NCBI GenBank assembly: GCA_934512155.1
Contig: CAKSWS010000010.1
Coordinates: 1 to 44,160 of the forward strand
Length of the DNA stretch: 44,160 nucleotides
Direction: 5' to 3'
Origin: an uncultured Eubacterium sp.
GTDB lineage: Bacteria > Bacillota > Clostridia > Oscillospirales > Acutalibacteraceae
The position numbers were made by a program, and so were the translations under genes. Each line of letters starts with the position of its first letter. The first letter of the stretch is position 1. The notes under the pieces were generated by a model. It was given only the letters and a program-made list of their open reading frames with translations. It was not told where the DNA came from and ran no database searches. This document shows positions 7,783 to 16,306 of this stretch, one piece after another.

Positions 7783-8880
7783 TTATTTTTTGAAGAAGTT
7801 AACAATATCACTGAAAGTATCATCATCATTTGATGTAAAGCTGCTTGGTGCGGCTGTTTTTTCAACAGGAGGAGCAACTTCAATATTTGCTGTTGTTGAT
7901 TTAATAGGTGCGCCCGGTCCCTTATCACCAAAACGAGTTGCAATAACTGTAATAATCATTTCATCTTCAAGAGATTCATCGAAATTAGCACCCCAAATAA
8001 TTTCACAATCAGGATGAACGGCATTTGTAACAATAGATGATGCTGCGTCAATTTCTTCAAGACCAATATCTGTAGATGCGGTAATGTTAAGAAGAACACC
8101 ACGTGCACCGTCAATAGAAGTATTAAGAAGAGGACTTGAAATAGCCTGTTGAGCTGCAATTTCAGCCTTATCCTTACCTTTAGCACGGCCAACGCCCATG
8201 TGAGCATAGCCTGCATCCTTCATAATTTCTGTTACATCGGCAAAGTCTGAATTTACAAGACCTGTTGCATTTACAAGGTCTGAAATAGACTGAACGCCCT
8301 GACGAAGAACATCGTTTGCAATTTCAAAAGCGTTAAGAAGAGTAATTCTTTCTTCAGTAACATACTTAAGATTTTCGTTAGGAATTACCATAAGTGAATC
8401 TACATACTGAGCAAGTTCGTTAATACCAGCCTGTGCTTGATCCATACGGCGCTTACCTTCAAAAGCAAAAGGAGTTGTAACAACGCCAACGGTAAGAATA
8501 CCCAAATCCTTTGCGATTTTAGCAACAACAGGAGCTGCACCTGTGCCTGTGCCGCCGCCCATACCGGCTGTAATGAATACCATTTCTGAACCGGTAAGAA
8601 TATCTGTTAATGCTTCACGGCTTTCTTCTGCTGCTTTTGTGCCGATTTCAGGCTTTGCACCTGCTCCACGACCCTTTGTAGCCTTTTCGCCGATAAGAAT
8701 TTTGTGTGTTGCTGTTGATTTTGCAAGAGCCGGTTTATCGCTGTTCACTGCAACAAACTCAACATCTTGAATATTACAATGTACCATGCGGTTAACTGCG
8801 TTTCCGCCGCCTCCGCCAACACCTACAACTTTTATAGAAACAACTTTTGTGTCGTCTGTATCAATTTCATAACGTCCCAT
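7783..8880 (-). CDS. ftsZ: Cell division protein FtsZ
   Basis: 365 residues. FtsZ is the tubulin-like GTPase that polymerises into the Z-ring and directs septal wall synthesis. The GTP-binding signature GGGTGTGAAP is at residues 108-117 and the N-terminal nucleotide loop KVVGVGGGGGNAVNRM at 18-32. NLDFADV-type T7 loop features appear as LVNSDFADVTEIM. The C-terminus ends DDDTFSDIVNFFKK, the short tail peptide that binds FtsA, SepF and similar partners; it diverges from the usual DIPxFLR form. ATG 8880 is preceded by AAAGGAG. The gene is last in the dcw cluster but set off by 230 bp with its own promoter and terminator. ftsA, often its neighbour, is absent. Confidence 0.98.
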   Translation of the reverse strand: MGRYEIDTDDTKVVSIKVVGVGGGGGNAVNRMVHCNIQDVEFVAVNSDKPALAKSTATHKILIGEKATKGRGAGAKPEIGTKAAEESREALTDILTGSEMVFITAGMGGGTGTGAAPVVAKIAKDLGILTVGVVTTPFAFEGKRRMDQAQAGINELAQYVDSLMVIPNENLKYVTEERITLLNAFEIANDVLRQGVQSISDLVNATGLVNSDFADVTEIMKDAGYAHMGVGRAKGKDKAEIAAQQAISSPLLNTSIDGARGVLLNITASTDIGLEEIDAASSIVTNAVHPDCEIIWGANFDESLEDEMIITVIATRFGDKGPGAPIKSTTANIEVAPPVEKTAAPSSFTSNDDDTFSDIVNFFKK

Positions 8881-8938
8881 ACTGTTAATTCTCCTTTATA
8901 TATTTTTTTATTCACTGCTTTCGTTGTGATACAAACAT

Positions 8939-8967
8939 ATTGTAACAATATTGTAATCATTTTGCAA
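8939..8967 (-). promoter_or_regulatory. Predicted sigma-A promoter of ftsZ, overlapped by an ATTGTAA repeat
   Basis: Read on the minus strand: -35 TTGCAA (8967-8962), 17-nt spacer, -10 TACAAT (8944-8939). On the plus strand the -10 and spacer coincide with ATTGTAACAATATTGTAAT (8939-8957), a tandem ATTGTAA repeat 11 bp apart. A near copy lies at 22227-22245 beside the mraZ promoter. Confidence 0.6.
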
Positions 8968-9077
8968 TACTTTTTTTGATTTTAATTAAATATTTTTTTC
9001 AAATATTTTATTAAAAAGTTGTTACTTGTTGTTGAATATTAACAAATTCAGTAAAATTTCCAAAAACTTACAAATAA

Positions 9078-9100
9078 TTGTAAAGTAAATATCTTTACAA
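9078..9100 (-). terminator. Possible weak terminator after ftsQ
   Basis: AT-rich 8-bp stem TTGTAAAG / CTTTACAA with a 7-nt loop, 11 nt past the ftsQ stop, followed on the minus strand by TTATTTG. The weak stem and short U tract make it doubtful; read-through into ftsZ is likely. Confidence 0.4.
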
Positions 9101-9111
9101 CAAAATCAGGT

Positions 9112-10020
9112 TTAATCTGCTGTAAAGTAAGATTGCTTGTCGGCAGTTAAATCAAGTGTTCCTTTAGCATTCTCATTAGTTTCATTCAATTTTTCGCAAA
9201 CTGCCAATCCCCTGTACACTTTGCTTTCCAAATTATCACAACTGCCTAATTTAAAAGTAATTCTGTTTTCATAAACAATAAAATTATCATTTATTCCGTT
9301 TGACGAAAGTGCTGTAGCTTCTGTCATATTTAAATTATTAATTATTTCAGACAATTTAATTATACAATTTGAAACATCCTCGTTTTCAAACACAATTATT
9401 TGACCTTCTTTAGATGACGTTACGGCCGCACTTTGTATTTCTTTAACATCTGCGGGAATTTCTTTAGACGAATCTTTAAGTACCTTTAAATTATCATCAA
9501 GCAACTTATAACTTCCGTCTTCATTTTTTATATAATAACATGGAGTTGCCTCTATTATATTAAGTGTGATTTCAGACGGTAATTTTCTTTTTACAGTTAC
9601 CGAATAAATATACGGCAAATTTTCTTCTAAACTTTTAGCACAGTCATCGCTGTTTATTAAAAATAAATTATCACCGATATCAATATTACTGTATGCTACT
9701 ACTTCATCTGAAGTATAAATTCCGCTGCCGTTAACATTTATGGCGGTTATTTTGAAAAATACGGTAAGTGAAAGCACAACCGCAACAGCCAACAATACAA
9801 TAATTAAACCTATTGTAATAAGTGCTTTACGAACATTATTTTTTAATTTACGCTTTTTATTTTGTTTATGTCTTTTTTCCGCAGTGCTGATATTTTTACC
9901 GTCCCGATTATACTGCATATTAGGATTTCTTCTTTGAGGGGTTGAGTTATAAATTTTAGGAGGCTCAAGCCCGTCAAAATTATTCACGCTTTTAACTTTA
10001 TTATTATTCTTATTTTTCAT
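9112..10020 (-). CDS. ftsQ: Cell division protein FtsQ/DivIB
   Basis: 302 residues. This bitopic septal protein links FtsL/FtsB to the wall synthases. It has a basic, Asn-rich cytoplasmic tail (residues 1-68, with KRHKQNKKRKLKNN), one membrane helix at about 69-91, and an extracytoplasmic POTRA domain starting FFKITAINVNGSGIYTSDEV. A beta domain follows, with LPSEITLNIIEATPCYYI. The length and topology fit DivIB. The gene lies 5 nt after murA with only a weak ribosome binding site, so translation may be coupled to murA. Confidence 0.9.
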   Translation of the reverse strand: MKNKNNNKVKSVNNFDGLEPPKIYNSTPQRRNPNMQYNRDGKNISTAEKRHKQNKKRKLKNNVRKALITIGLIIVLLAVAVVLSLTVFFKITAINVNGSGIYTSDEVVAYSNIDIGDNLFLINSDDCAKSLEENLPYIYSVTVKRKLPSEITLNIIEATPCYYIKNEDGSYKLLDDNLKVLKDSSKEIPADVKEIQSAAVTSSKEGQIIVFENEDVSNCIIKLSEIINNLNMTEATALSSNGINDNFIVYENRITFKLGSCDNLESKVYRGLAVCEKLNETNENAKGTLDLTADKQSYFTAD

Positions 10021-10025
10021 ATCCG

Positions 10026-11282
10026 TTAATTATTAATTCTAATAATATCTCCGCCGATTAATTTTAAATTATCTTCAAATTTTTCGTATCCCCTGTCGAT
10101 ATGATAAATATCACCGACAGTTGAAACACCCTGTGCCGCAAGTGCCGCAATAACAAGTGCCGCACCGCCACGCAAATCGGTGCAATATACATTTGCACCA
10201 TATAAATTTTTAACGCCGTTAACGGCAGCCACACTGTCATTAACAATAATATCGGCACCAAAGCGATTTAATTCGCTTACATGCTTATATCTGCTTTCAA
10301 AAATGCTTTCTCGAATTAAGGAAGTTCCGTTTGACTTTGTTAAAGCCGCCATTACCGTAGCCTGACAATCAGTAGGAAAACCCGGATACGGCATAGTTTT
10401 AATATGTTTTACTGCTTTAATCTTTTTAGGTGAAACAACCTTTAATTCATTTGAATTAATATAAAGTTTACAACCCATATCCATAAAAACAGGAATAACG
10501 GGTGATAAATGATTTGCCCTGATATTTTTAATTACAAGCTCATCACAATTTAATGCACCCACACTCATATAAGTTGCGGCTTCAATTCTGTCAGGAATAA
10601 CATTGTGAGAACAGGGATATAATCTGTCTACACCTTCAATTTCAATCGTTCCCTCGCCTGCTCCGAAAATGTGAGCACCGCAAGAATTAAGGAACTCTGC
10701 CAAATCGGAAATTTCAGGTTCACGGGCGGCATTAATAATAGTTGTTTTGCCCTTTGCCAAAGCCGCTGAAATAATAATATTTTCAGTAGCGCCAACGCTT
10801 GGAAAAGTTAAAATGATTTTTGAACCGTGAAGCTCTGTTGATTTACAACAAATACAGTTTCCGTTTTCATTAATTTGAGCACCCATTTTTTTTAAAGCAC
10901 TAATATGTAAATCAATAGGGCGAACGCCGATATCGCATCCGCCGGGATAACAAAGTGTTACCTCTTTTGTTCTTGAAATAAGTGAACCTAGAAAAATTAT
11001 TGACGAACGCATTTCACGCATCATTTCCTCGGGAATATAATTTTGAAAAACGGAAGAAGCGTCTACAGACACCGTGTTGCCGCTTTTAACAGCCTTTGCA
11101 CCTAAAAAATTAAGGATTTTAACAGAGGCTCTTACATCTGCCAAATCCGGAACATTATGTATTACACATTCGCCGTTAACAAGCAATGTTGCAGCTAAAA
11201 TAGGTAAAACAGAATTTTTTGAACCGTGAACGGATATTTCACCGCCCATTTTTTTACTGCCGTTAATAATTAATTTTTCCAA
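10026..11282 (-). CDS. murA: UDP-N-acetylglucosamine 1-carboxyvinyltransferase MurA
   Basis: Transfers enolpyruvate from PEP to UDP-GlcNAc, the first committed step of peptidoglycan synthesis, in the cytosol. The catalytic cysteine lies in PGGCDIGVRPIDLH (C116 from the chosen start), so the enzyme is of the fosfomycin-sensitive Cys type. HGSKNSVLPILAATLL is the N-terminal substrate motif. I chose TTG 11282 (MEKLIINGSKKMGG, 418 residues), because AGGTGG at 11293-11288 is well placed for it and the result matches usual MurA N-termini. A GTG at 11291 sits inside that ribosome binding site. A hairpin precedes the ribosome binding site. Confidence 0.96.
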   Translation of the reverse strand: MEKLIINGSKKMGGEISVHGSKNSVLPILAATLLVNGECVIHNVPDLADVRASVKILNFLGAKAVKSGNTVSVDASSVFQNYIPEEMMREMRSSIIFLGSLISRTKEVTLCYPGGCDIGVRPIDLHISALKKMGAQINENGNCICCKSTELHGSKIILTFPSVGATENIIISAALAKGKTTIINAAREPEISDLAEFLNSCGAHIFGAGEGTIEIEGVDRLYPCSHNVIPDRIEAATYMSVGALNCDELVIKNIRANHLSPVIPVFMDMGCKLYINSNELKVVSPKKIKAVKHIKTMPYPGFPTDCQATVMAALTKSNGTSLIRESIFESRYKHVSELNRFGADIIVNDSVAAVNGVKNLYGANVYCTDLRGGAALVIAALAAQGVSTVGDIYHIDRGYEKFEDNLKLIGGDIIRINN

Positions 11283-11296
11283 AATTTCCACCTACC

Positions 11297-11323
11297 GTGC
11301 ATAGTCTTTTTTATACTATGCAC
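11297..11323 (-). other. Hairpin in the murG-murA gap next to the murA ribosome binding site
   Basis: Perfect 9-bp inverted repeat GTGCATAGT / ACTATGCAC around a 9-nt AT loop. On the mRNA its foot lies 3 nt before the AGGTGG of murA. No U tract follows, so it is not a simple terminator. It could affect mRNA processing or murA translation. Confidence 0.6.
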
Positions 11324-11343
11324 CAAGGGTGAAAAATGATAAA

Positions 11344-12462
11344 TTACTTTGCAAGAGAAATAATTATATCGGCAATTCTTTCACGGGAGTCTGAAACAGA
11401 CATTAATTTTGCGTTATTTTCTATATTTTTAAGTTCTTCCTTATTTGAAATAAGTTCATCGATTAATTTATTTAAAGATTCGGATGTTAAATCTTTTTCC
11501 TCTAAAATTCGTGCGGCATTTCTGTTAACAAGTGCCATTGCGTTATGAAACTGATGATTTTCTGCAACATAAGGACTCGGAATCAAAACGGAAGCCTTGC
11601 CGAGTGCTTCGATTTCTGAAAGCGAAGATGCACCTGCTCTGCCGATAACAAGGTCTGCCGCAGACATACAAATATCCATATTATCAATATACTGCCTAAC
11701 CTCAACAGTACCTTTTTTACCGTTTTCAAAGCCTGCTTTTTCAAATTTTTCAAGATATTCCGTTCCATTTGTTCCAACGGAATGAATATGATAATATTTT
11801 TCGTTTTCGGCATTTTTTAAAAGAATATCAAACATTGCTTCGTTAAGAGGAGCCGCACCCAATGAACCACCAAATGAAAGAACAAGGGGCTTGTCCCCAT
11901 TCAATCCTAACTCTGCACGAGAAAAATCTTTATTTGAATTCAATATTTCGCCACGCACAGGCAATCCCGTTACTATAATCTCACCTTTTGCATCAAGATG
12001 TTTTTTCGCATCTTCAACAGTTAACATTACCTTATTAACTTTTTTAGCAAGAGTTTTATTTGTTACACCGGGGAAAGCATTTTGCTCATGAATACAGCAA
12101 GGAATTCCCATTCTGACAGCCTCTTCAAGAACAGGACCGGAAACATATCCGCCGAAACCTACACAAACATCGGGTTTAAATTCTTTTATAATCTTTTTAC
12201 TTTCTCCCTCTGATTTTACCAATTTTGCCACAGTTTTAATATTATGAACAATAGCAGACGGAGAAAAAGACCTGCGAAATCCGCTAATATCAATAGTTTT
12301 AAAATCAAAGCCCGCATTTGGAACAAGTCGTGATTCCATATGGTCTTTTGTGCCTACAAAAAGAATTTCAGTATTTGGATTTTGTTCTTTGATATATGAA
12401 GCAACGGCAAGTGCAGGATTTATATGACCTGCGGTGCCGCCTGTTGCAAATAAAATTTTCAT
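11344..12462 (-). CDS. murG: UDP-GlcNAc:undecaprenyl-pyrophosphoryl-MurNAc-pentapeptide transferase MurG
   Basis: 372 residues from ATG 12462 (MKILFATGGTAGHINPALAV). A longer reading to 12573 would lie inside ftsW and was rejected; AGGTG precedes 12462. MurG is the peripheral membrane glycosyltransferase that makes lipid II from lipid I. The first glycine loop GGTAGHINPALA (residues 8-19), the second loop SFGGSLGAAPLNEAM and the UDP-GlcNAc site GRAGASSLSEIEALGKA are all present. It begins 4 nt after the ftsW stop. Confidence 0.97.
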   Translation of the reverse strand: MKILFATGGTAGHINPALAVASYIKEQNPNTEILFVGTKDHMESRLVPNAGFDFKTIDISGFRRSFSPSAIVHNIKTVAKLVKSEGESKKIIKEFKPDVCVGFGGYVSGPVLEEAVRMGIPCCIHEQNAFPGVTNKTLAKKVNKVMLTVEDAKKHLDAKGEIIVTGLPVRGEILNSNKDFSRAELGLNGDKPLVLSFGGSLGAAPLNEAMFDILLKNAENEKYYHIHSVGTNGTEYLEKFEKAGFENGKKGTVEVRQYIDNMDICMSAADLVIGRAGASSLSEIEALGKASVLIPSPYVAENHQFHNAMALVNRNAARILEEKDLTSESLNKLIDELISNKEELKNIENNAKLMSVSDSRERIADIIISLAK

Positions 12463-12466
12463 ACGA

Positions 12467-13759
12467 TTACACCTTTTTTTGATTTGATTTTCTTGAAATT
12501 CCAAGCACAACACCCATTTCACAAAGCAACATAACAAGTGCGGTGCCGCCATAACTGAAAAATGGCAACGCAATACCTGTATTTGGAATTGAATCTGTTA
12601 CAACAAGAATGTTAAATGCAACCTGCACGCCGATTTGAGTTACGATACCTATTACTGTTAACGAAGCGAATTTGTCTTCACATCTTAAAGCAATGATAAT
12701 ACCTCTTACAACAAGAAGTGCAAACAAAACAATAATAACAACCGCACCTATAAATCCTAATTCTTCGCAAACAATAGAGAAAATAAAATCATTTTGAGGT
12801 TCTGAAACATAAAGATATTTTTGCTTAGAATTGCCTAAACCTACGCCAAATAATCCGCCAGAACCTATGGCATACAAAGAATTATTTGTTTGCCACCTTG
12901 CGCCTAACGGTTCAAAATCTTTATCTCGCCAAGCCACAAGTTTTTGCTGAACATACTGAGGAAGCGCATCAGGAAACATTAAAACTATTAATATGCCTGC
13001 CACTACAATGGCAACGCCCACAGCAAATATTTTTTTATTTGATCCGCCTGCAAACATTACTGCCATGCCGATTACAAAAACAAGTATTGTGCCTGACATA
13101 TGATTTTCAAGTAAAATCAAACCGCAATAAAGAGCAACTATCAGACCGGGGAAAAGAAAGCCTTCTTTAACTCTATTCATTTTGCCGGCGTTTTTGCTTA
13201 TATAAGTTGCAAGTGTTGTTATTAATGTGAATTTTGCAATATCAGACGGCTGAAATGTTATGCCTAAACCGGGAATTTTAATATATCGTTTAAACGCTTC
13301 GCCTTCATCTGTTGAAACATTAGTATGATAAAACAGAACAAGCACAAGTAAAAACACGGTTATGCCGAATAAATAAGGAGCAAGTGCTTTAAACCAACGA
13401 TAATTTAATTTAGACAGGAAAAACATAAAAGCAATGCCAATTACGGCAAAAATCAGTTGCCTGAAAAAATAATGATATGAGTTATCGTATTTATAATATG
13501 AATAAGCATAAGAAGAAGAAAACAACATTACAAGACCAACAGCAAGAATTACCATAGTTAAACCAAAAAACGGAATATCAAAACTGCCGGTAACAAATAA
13601 ATCAGACTTTCTTAAGCCTTTAAAGCTTTTTTCGGGTTTAATTATATTAGAATCGTTTTCAACGGTTGATTTTTTTTGTCTGCGATTTAAACGGCCGCCT
13701 GATTTTTTACTGCCGTTATCCTTTGGATACCTGACAGGCGGTTCTAACATATCAGCCAT
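12467..13759 (-). CDS. ftsW: FtsW/SpoVE family lipid II polymerase
   Basis: 430 residues. SEDS-family glycosyltransferase that polymerises lipid II at the septum together with a class B PBP. After a basic, charged N-terminal tail of about 55 residues come about ten membrane helices. Family motifs include GLGITFQPSDIAKFTLI, the long extracytoplasmic segment with YVQQKLVAWRDKDFEPLGAR, QTNNSLYAIGSGGLFGVGLG and SYGGTALVML. Its position beside murG and in the same transcript as the class B PBP supports FtsW or SpoVE rather than RodA. No murD lies between mraY and ftsW. Confidence 0.95.
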   Translation of the reverse strand: MADMLEPPVRYPKDNGSKKSGGRLNRRQKKSTVENDSNIIKPEKSFKGLRKSDLFVTGSFDIPFFGLTMVILAVGLVMLFSSSYAYSYYKYDNSYHYFFRQLIFAVIGIAFMFFLSKLNYRWFKALAPYLFGITVFLLVLVLFYHTNVSTDEGEAFKRYIKIPGLGITFQPSDIAKFTLITTLATYISKNAGKMNRVKEGFLFPGLIVALYCGLILLENHMSGTILVFVIGMAVMFAGGSNKKIFAVGVAIVVAGILIVLMFPDALPQYVQQKLVAWRDKDFEPLGARWQTNNSLYAIGSGGLFGVGLGNSKQKYLYVSEPQNDFIFSIVCEELGFIGAVVIIVLFALLVVRGIIIALRCEDKFASLTVIGIVTQIGVQVAFNILVVTDSIPNTGIALPFFSYGGTALVMLLCEMGVVLGISRKSNQKKV

Positions 13760-13794
13760 ATTTGTTTTCCTTTCTTAAATTTATTATTTTACAA

Positions 13795-14844
13795 TTATTT
13801 TGCGGCGCCGAACGCAATTAAAAGAACGGCAATAATTACGCCAACTGCATTAACGGCAGAAAATACAAAGCAAATTTTCTTTTCTTTCCAGCCGCACATT
13901 TCAAAATGGTGGTGAATAGGAGCCATTTTAAAAATACGCTTACCGTGTGTAATTTTAAAATAGGCGATTTGAATAATATCGCTCATTGTTTCACAAACAT
14001 AAACAATACCGATTGGTAAAAGTAAAATAGGACATTTAATTGCAAATCCCAGAGCGGTAACCATTCCGCCTAAAAACAATGAACCTGTGTCGCCCATAAA
14101 AGTTTTTGCCGGGTTCCAGTTCCAACAAAGAAAGCCAAGCACGCCGCCCAGCAATGCACCGGAAACTATGCCCATGCCTGCAAATCCCTGCAAATATGAA
14201 ATTACAATAAAACCTACAGCGGCGGTGGCTGTTACGGAAGAACAAAGTCCGTCAATACCGTCTGTTAAATTCACCGAATTAACACAGCCGTAAATAATTA
14301 CAATGCTTAAAAGCCAAAAAACAACAGATGTGAAAAGATTTTTTTCAAAATTAACTGTGCCGATAAAAGGAAAATACCAAGATGTATTATGAGAAAGCCA
14401 AAGCGTTAAAACATAACCGAATGCCACAATTAACTGACCCAATGATTTTTGCTTTGCCGAAAGTCCCTCATTTCTTTTAAGCTTGATTTTAATATAATCA
14501 TCGGTAAATCCGACAATTCCGCAACAAAGAGCGAGTGCCAAGCCTGCTATAACAAGAACAAGTTCTCTGCCCTGAAACAACGCAGAATAATCACTTTCAA
14601 GATTACCGCCTGACAAATGAAATGTAAGCAATGCAACAATACTTGAAACAATAATGCCTATTATGAACATTAATCCGCCCATGTTTGGAGTGCCCTGCTT
14701 TGATTTGTGCCAGGACGGACCTATATCAAGAATAGTTTGACCGAATTTTAATTTTCTTAACCAAGGAATAATAACAAATCCCAAGCCTGCCGTTACACCA
14801 AATGCGATAATAACGGCAATAACTATTGCAACCGTACTGCTCAT
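13795..14844 (-). CDS. mraY: Phospho-N-acetylmuramoyl-pentapeptide transferase MraY
   Basis: 349 residues, integral membrane. It transfers phospho-MurNAc-pentapeptide to undecaprenyl phosphate, making lipid I. It has about ten helices and the conserved pieces SKQGTPNMGGLMF, GFTDDYIKIKLKRNEGLSAKQK (Asp-Asp pair), NSVNLTDGIDGL, FMGDTGSLFLGG and the C-terminal MAPIHHHFE. ATG 14844 directly abuts the murF stop and is preceded by AAAGGTGG. Confidence 0.98.
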   Translation of the reverse strand: MSSTVAIVIAVIIAFGVTAGLGFVIIPWLRKLKFGQTILDIGPSWHKSKQGTPNMGGLMFIIGIIVSSIVALLTFHLSGGNLESDYSALFQGRELVLVIAGLALALCCGIVGFTDDYIKIKLKRNEGLSAKQKSLGQLIVAFGYVLTLWLSHNTSWYFPFIGTVNFEKNLFTSVVFWLLSIVIIYGCVNSVNLTDGIDGLCSSVTATAAVGFIVISYLQGFAGMGIVSGALLGGVLGFLCWNWNPAKTFMGDTGSLFLGGMVTALGFAIKCPILLLPIGIVYVCETMSDIIQIAYFKITHGKRIFKMAPIHHHFEMCGWKEKKICFVFSAVNAVGVIIAVLLIAFGAAK

Positions 14845-16263
14845 TTAACTTTCCCACCTTTTATAAATTGAAGAAATAACATCTTCCAGCTTCATTCCTC
14901 TGCTGGCTTTAAACAAAACGGCGTCGCCGCTTTTTACGGATTCATAAAGTTTATTTATTAATTCTTGTTTATCGGCAAAAAGAATTGCTTCTTTAACACC
15001 GAAATCTTTTGCACCTTTAACAATAAACTGTGCATCATTACCAACACAATATACACAATCAATATTATTTTCACCGGCAAATTTGCCAACGTTATAATGT
15101 GCTTCTTTTGAATAATCACCAAGTTCCAGCATATCGGACAAAACAGCAATTTTTTTATTTGCCTTTATGTCGGCAAGAGTTGTAATGCCTGCTTTCATTG
15201 AATCAGGGGAGGCGTTATAACAATCTTCAATAGAGATAATGCCGTTTACGTTAACAACCTTTTGCCTCATTCCGGCAGGAACATAATCAGCAAGTGCATT
15301 TGCTGCAGCATTTGAATCAATACCAAGAACAATACCTGTTGCAAAAGCAACAAGAGCATTATAAACATTATGAATTCCGATTGTAGGAATTACAACATGT
15401 TGTTTTTTAGTTGCAAAAACAACTTTAGGGCCATCATGATTTGGAACATTTTTTTCAACACAATAATTAATATCAAACGATGTTGCACCGTTATCTTCAC
15501 TTACGTTAGTAGCTCTGTAATGCCAAGCACCATCAATGCCGACTGTAATAACGTTATATCTATCAACAATATCATCGTTATCAAGCACAGTTTTAAGCAT
15601 ATCGTTATCTGCATTGATTATTAAAGGCGAACCATCTTCAATACCGTCAAGTATTTCAAGTTTTGCTTTAAGTATTCCTTCCCTTGAACCAAGGTTTTCA
15701 ATATGTGAAACGCCTATATTTGTAATAATACCCACAGTTGGTTTTGTGGCGGTTACAAGACGGTGAATTTCACCGAAATGATTCATTCCCATTTCAATAA
15801 CGGCCGCCTGTGTTGATTCATCAAACTGAAAAAGCATTTGCGGCAAACCAATTTCATTGTTCAAATTACCCTGAGTTTTAACTGTATTATATTTTGAAGA
15901 AACAACAAGGGAAGTAAATTCTTTTGTTGTAGTTTTTCCCACAGAACCTGTTAACCCAACCACAGGAATATTGAATTTTGAACGGTAGTAACCTGCTAAG
16001 TTAAGCATTTGCTTTGCCGTGTCGTCTACCTTAACAAAAGGCTTATCAATACTAACATCACGGCTTACCATAACAGCGGCAGCACCTTTTTCAAAGGCTT
16101 CATCTATAAACTGATGAGCGTCAAACCTTTCGCCTTTTATGCAAATAAAAAGGCAGCCTTTTTCAATTTTTCTTGTATCAATAACAACAGAATTAATTTC
16201 AACGTCGCAATTATAAGTACCGCTACAGCACTTTGCGATTTCTGACAGTTTTATGGGAACCAT
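14845..16263 (-). CDS. murF: UDP-MurNAc-tripeptide:D-Ala-D-Ala ligase MurF
   Basis: 472 residues. Cytosolic ATP-dependent ligase that adds D-Ala-D-Ala to the UDP-MurNAc-tripeptide. The Mur ligase P-loop is GLTGSVGKTTTKEF (from residue 103). EMGMNHFGEIHRL is the central-domain motif typical of MurF, and DCYNASPDSMKAG lies in the C-terminal domain. It is followed without a gap by mraY. ATG 16263 is preceded by GGAG at 9 nt. Confidence 0.97.
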   Translation of the reverse strand: MVPIKLSEIAKCCSGTYNCDVEINSVVIDTRKIEKGCLFICIKGERFDAHQFIDEAFEKGAAAVMVSRDVSIDKPFVKVDDTAKQMLNLAGYYRSKFNIPVVGLTGSVGKTTTKEFTSLVVSSKYNTVKTQGNLNNEIGLPQMLFQFDESTQAAVIEMGMNHFGEIHRLVTATKPTVGIITNIGVSHIENLGSREGILKAKLEILDGIEDGSPLIINADNDMLKTVLDNDDIVDRYNVITVGIDGAWHYRATNVSEDNGATSFDINYCVEKNVPNHDGPKVVFATKKQHVVIPTIGIHNVYNALVAFATGIVLGIDSNAAANALADYVPAGMRQKVVNVNGIISIEDCYNASPDSMKAGITTLADIKANKKIAVLSDMLELGDYSKEAHYNVGKFAGENNIDCVYCVGNDAQFIVKGAKDFGVKEAILFADKQELINKLYESVKSGDAVLFKASRGMKLEDVISSIYKRWES

Positions 16264-16306
16264 TAATTTTATCTCCGCTTTTTCCGACTGCTAGCAATCT
16301 TTTAAA

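Noticed and set aside
12463..12573. Longer MurG reading frame from 12573
   Set aside because: It lies inside ftsW; the conserved MurG N-terminus and ribosome binding site place the start at 12462.
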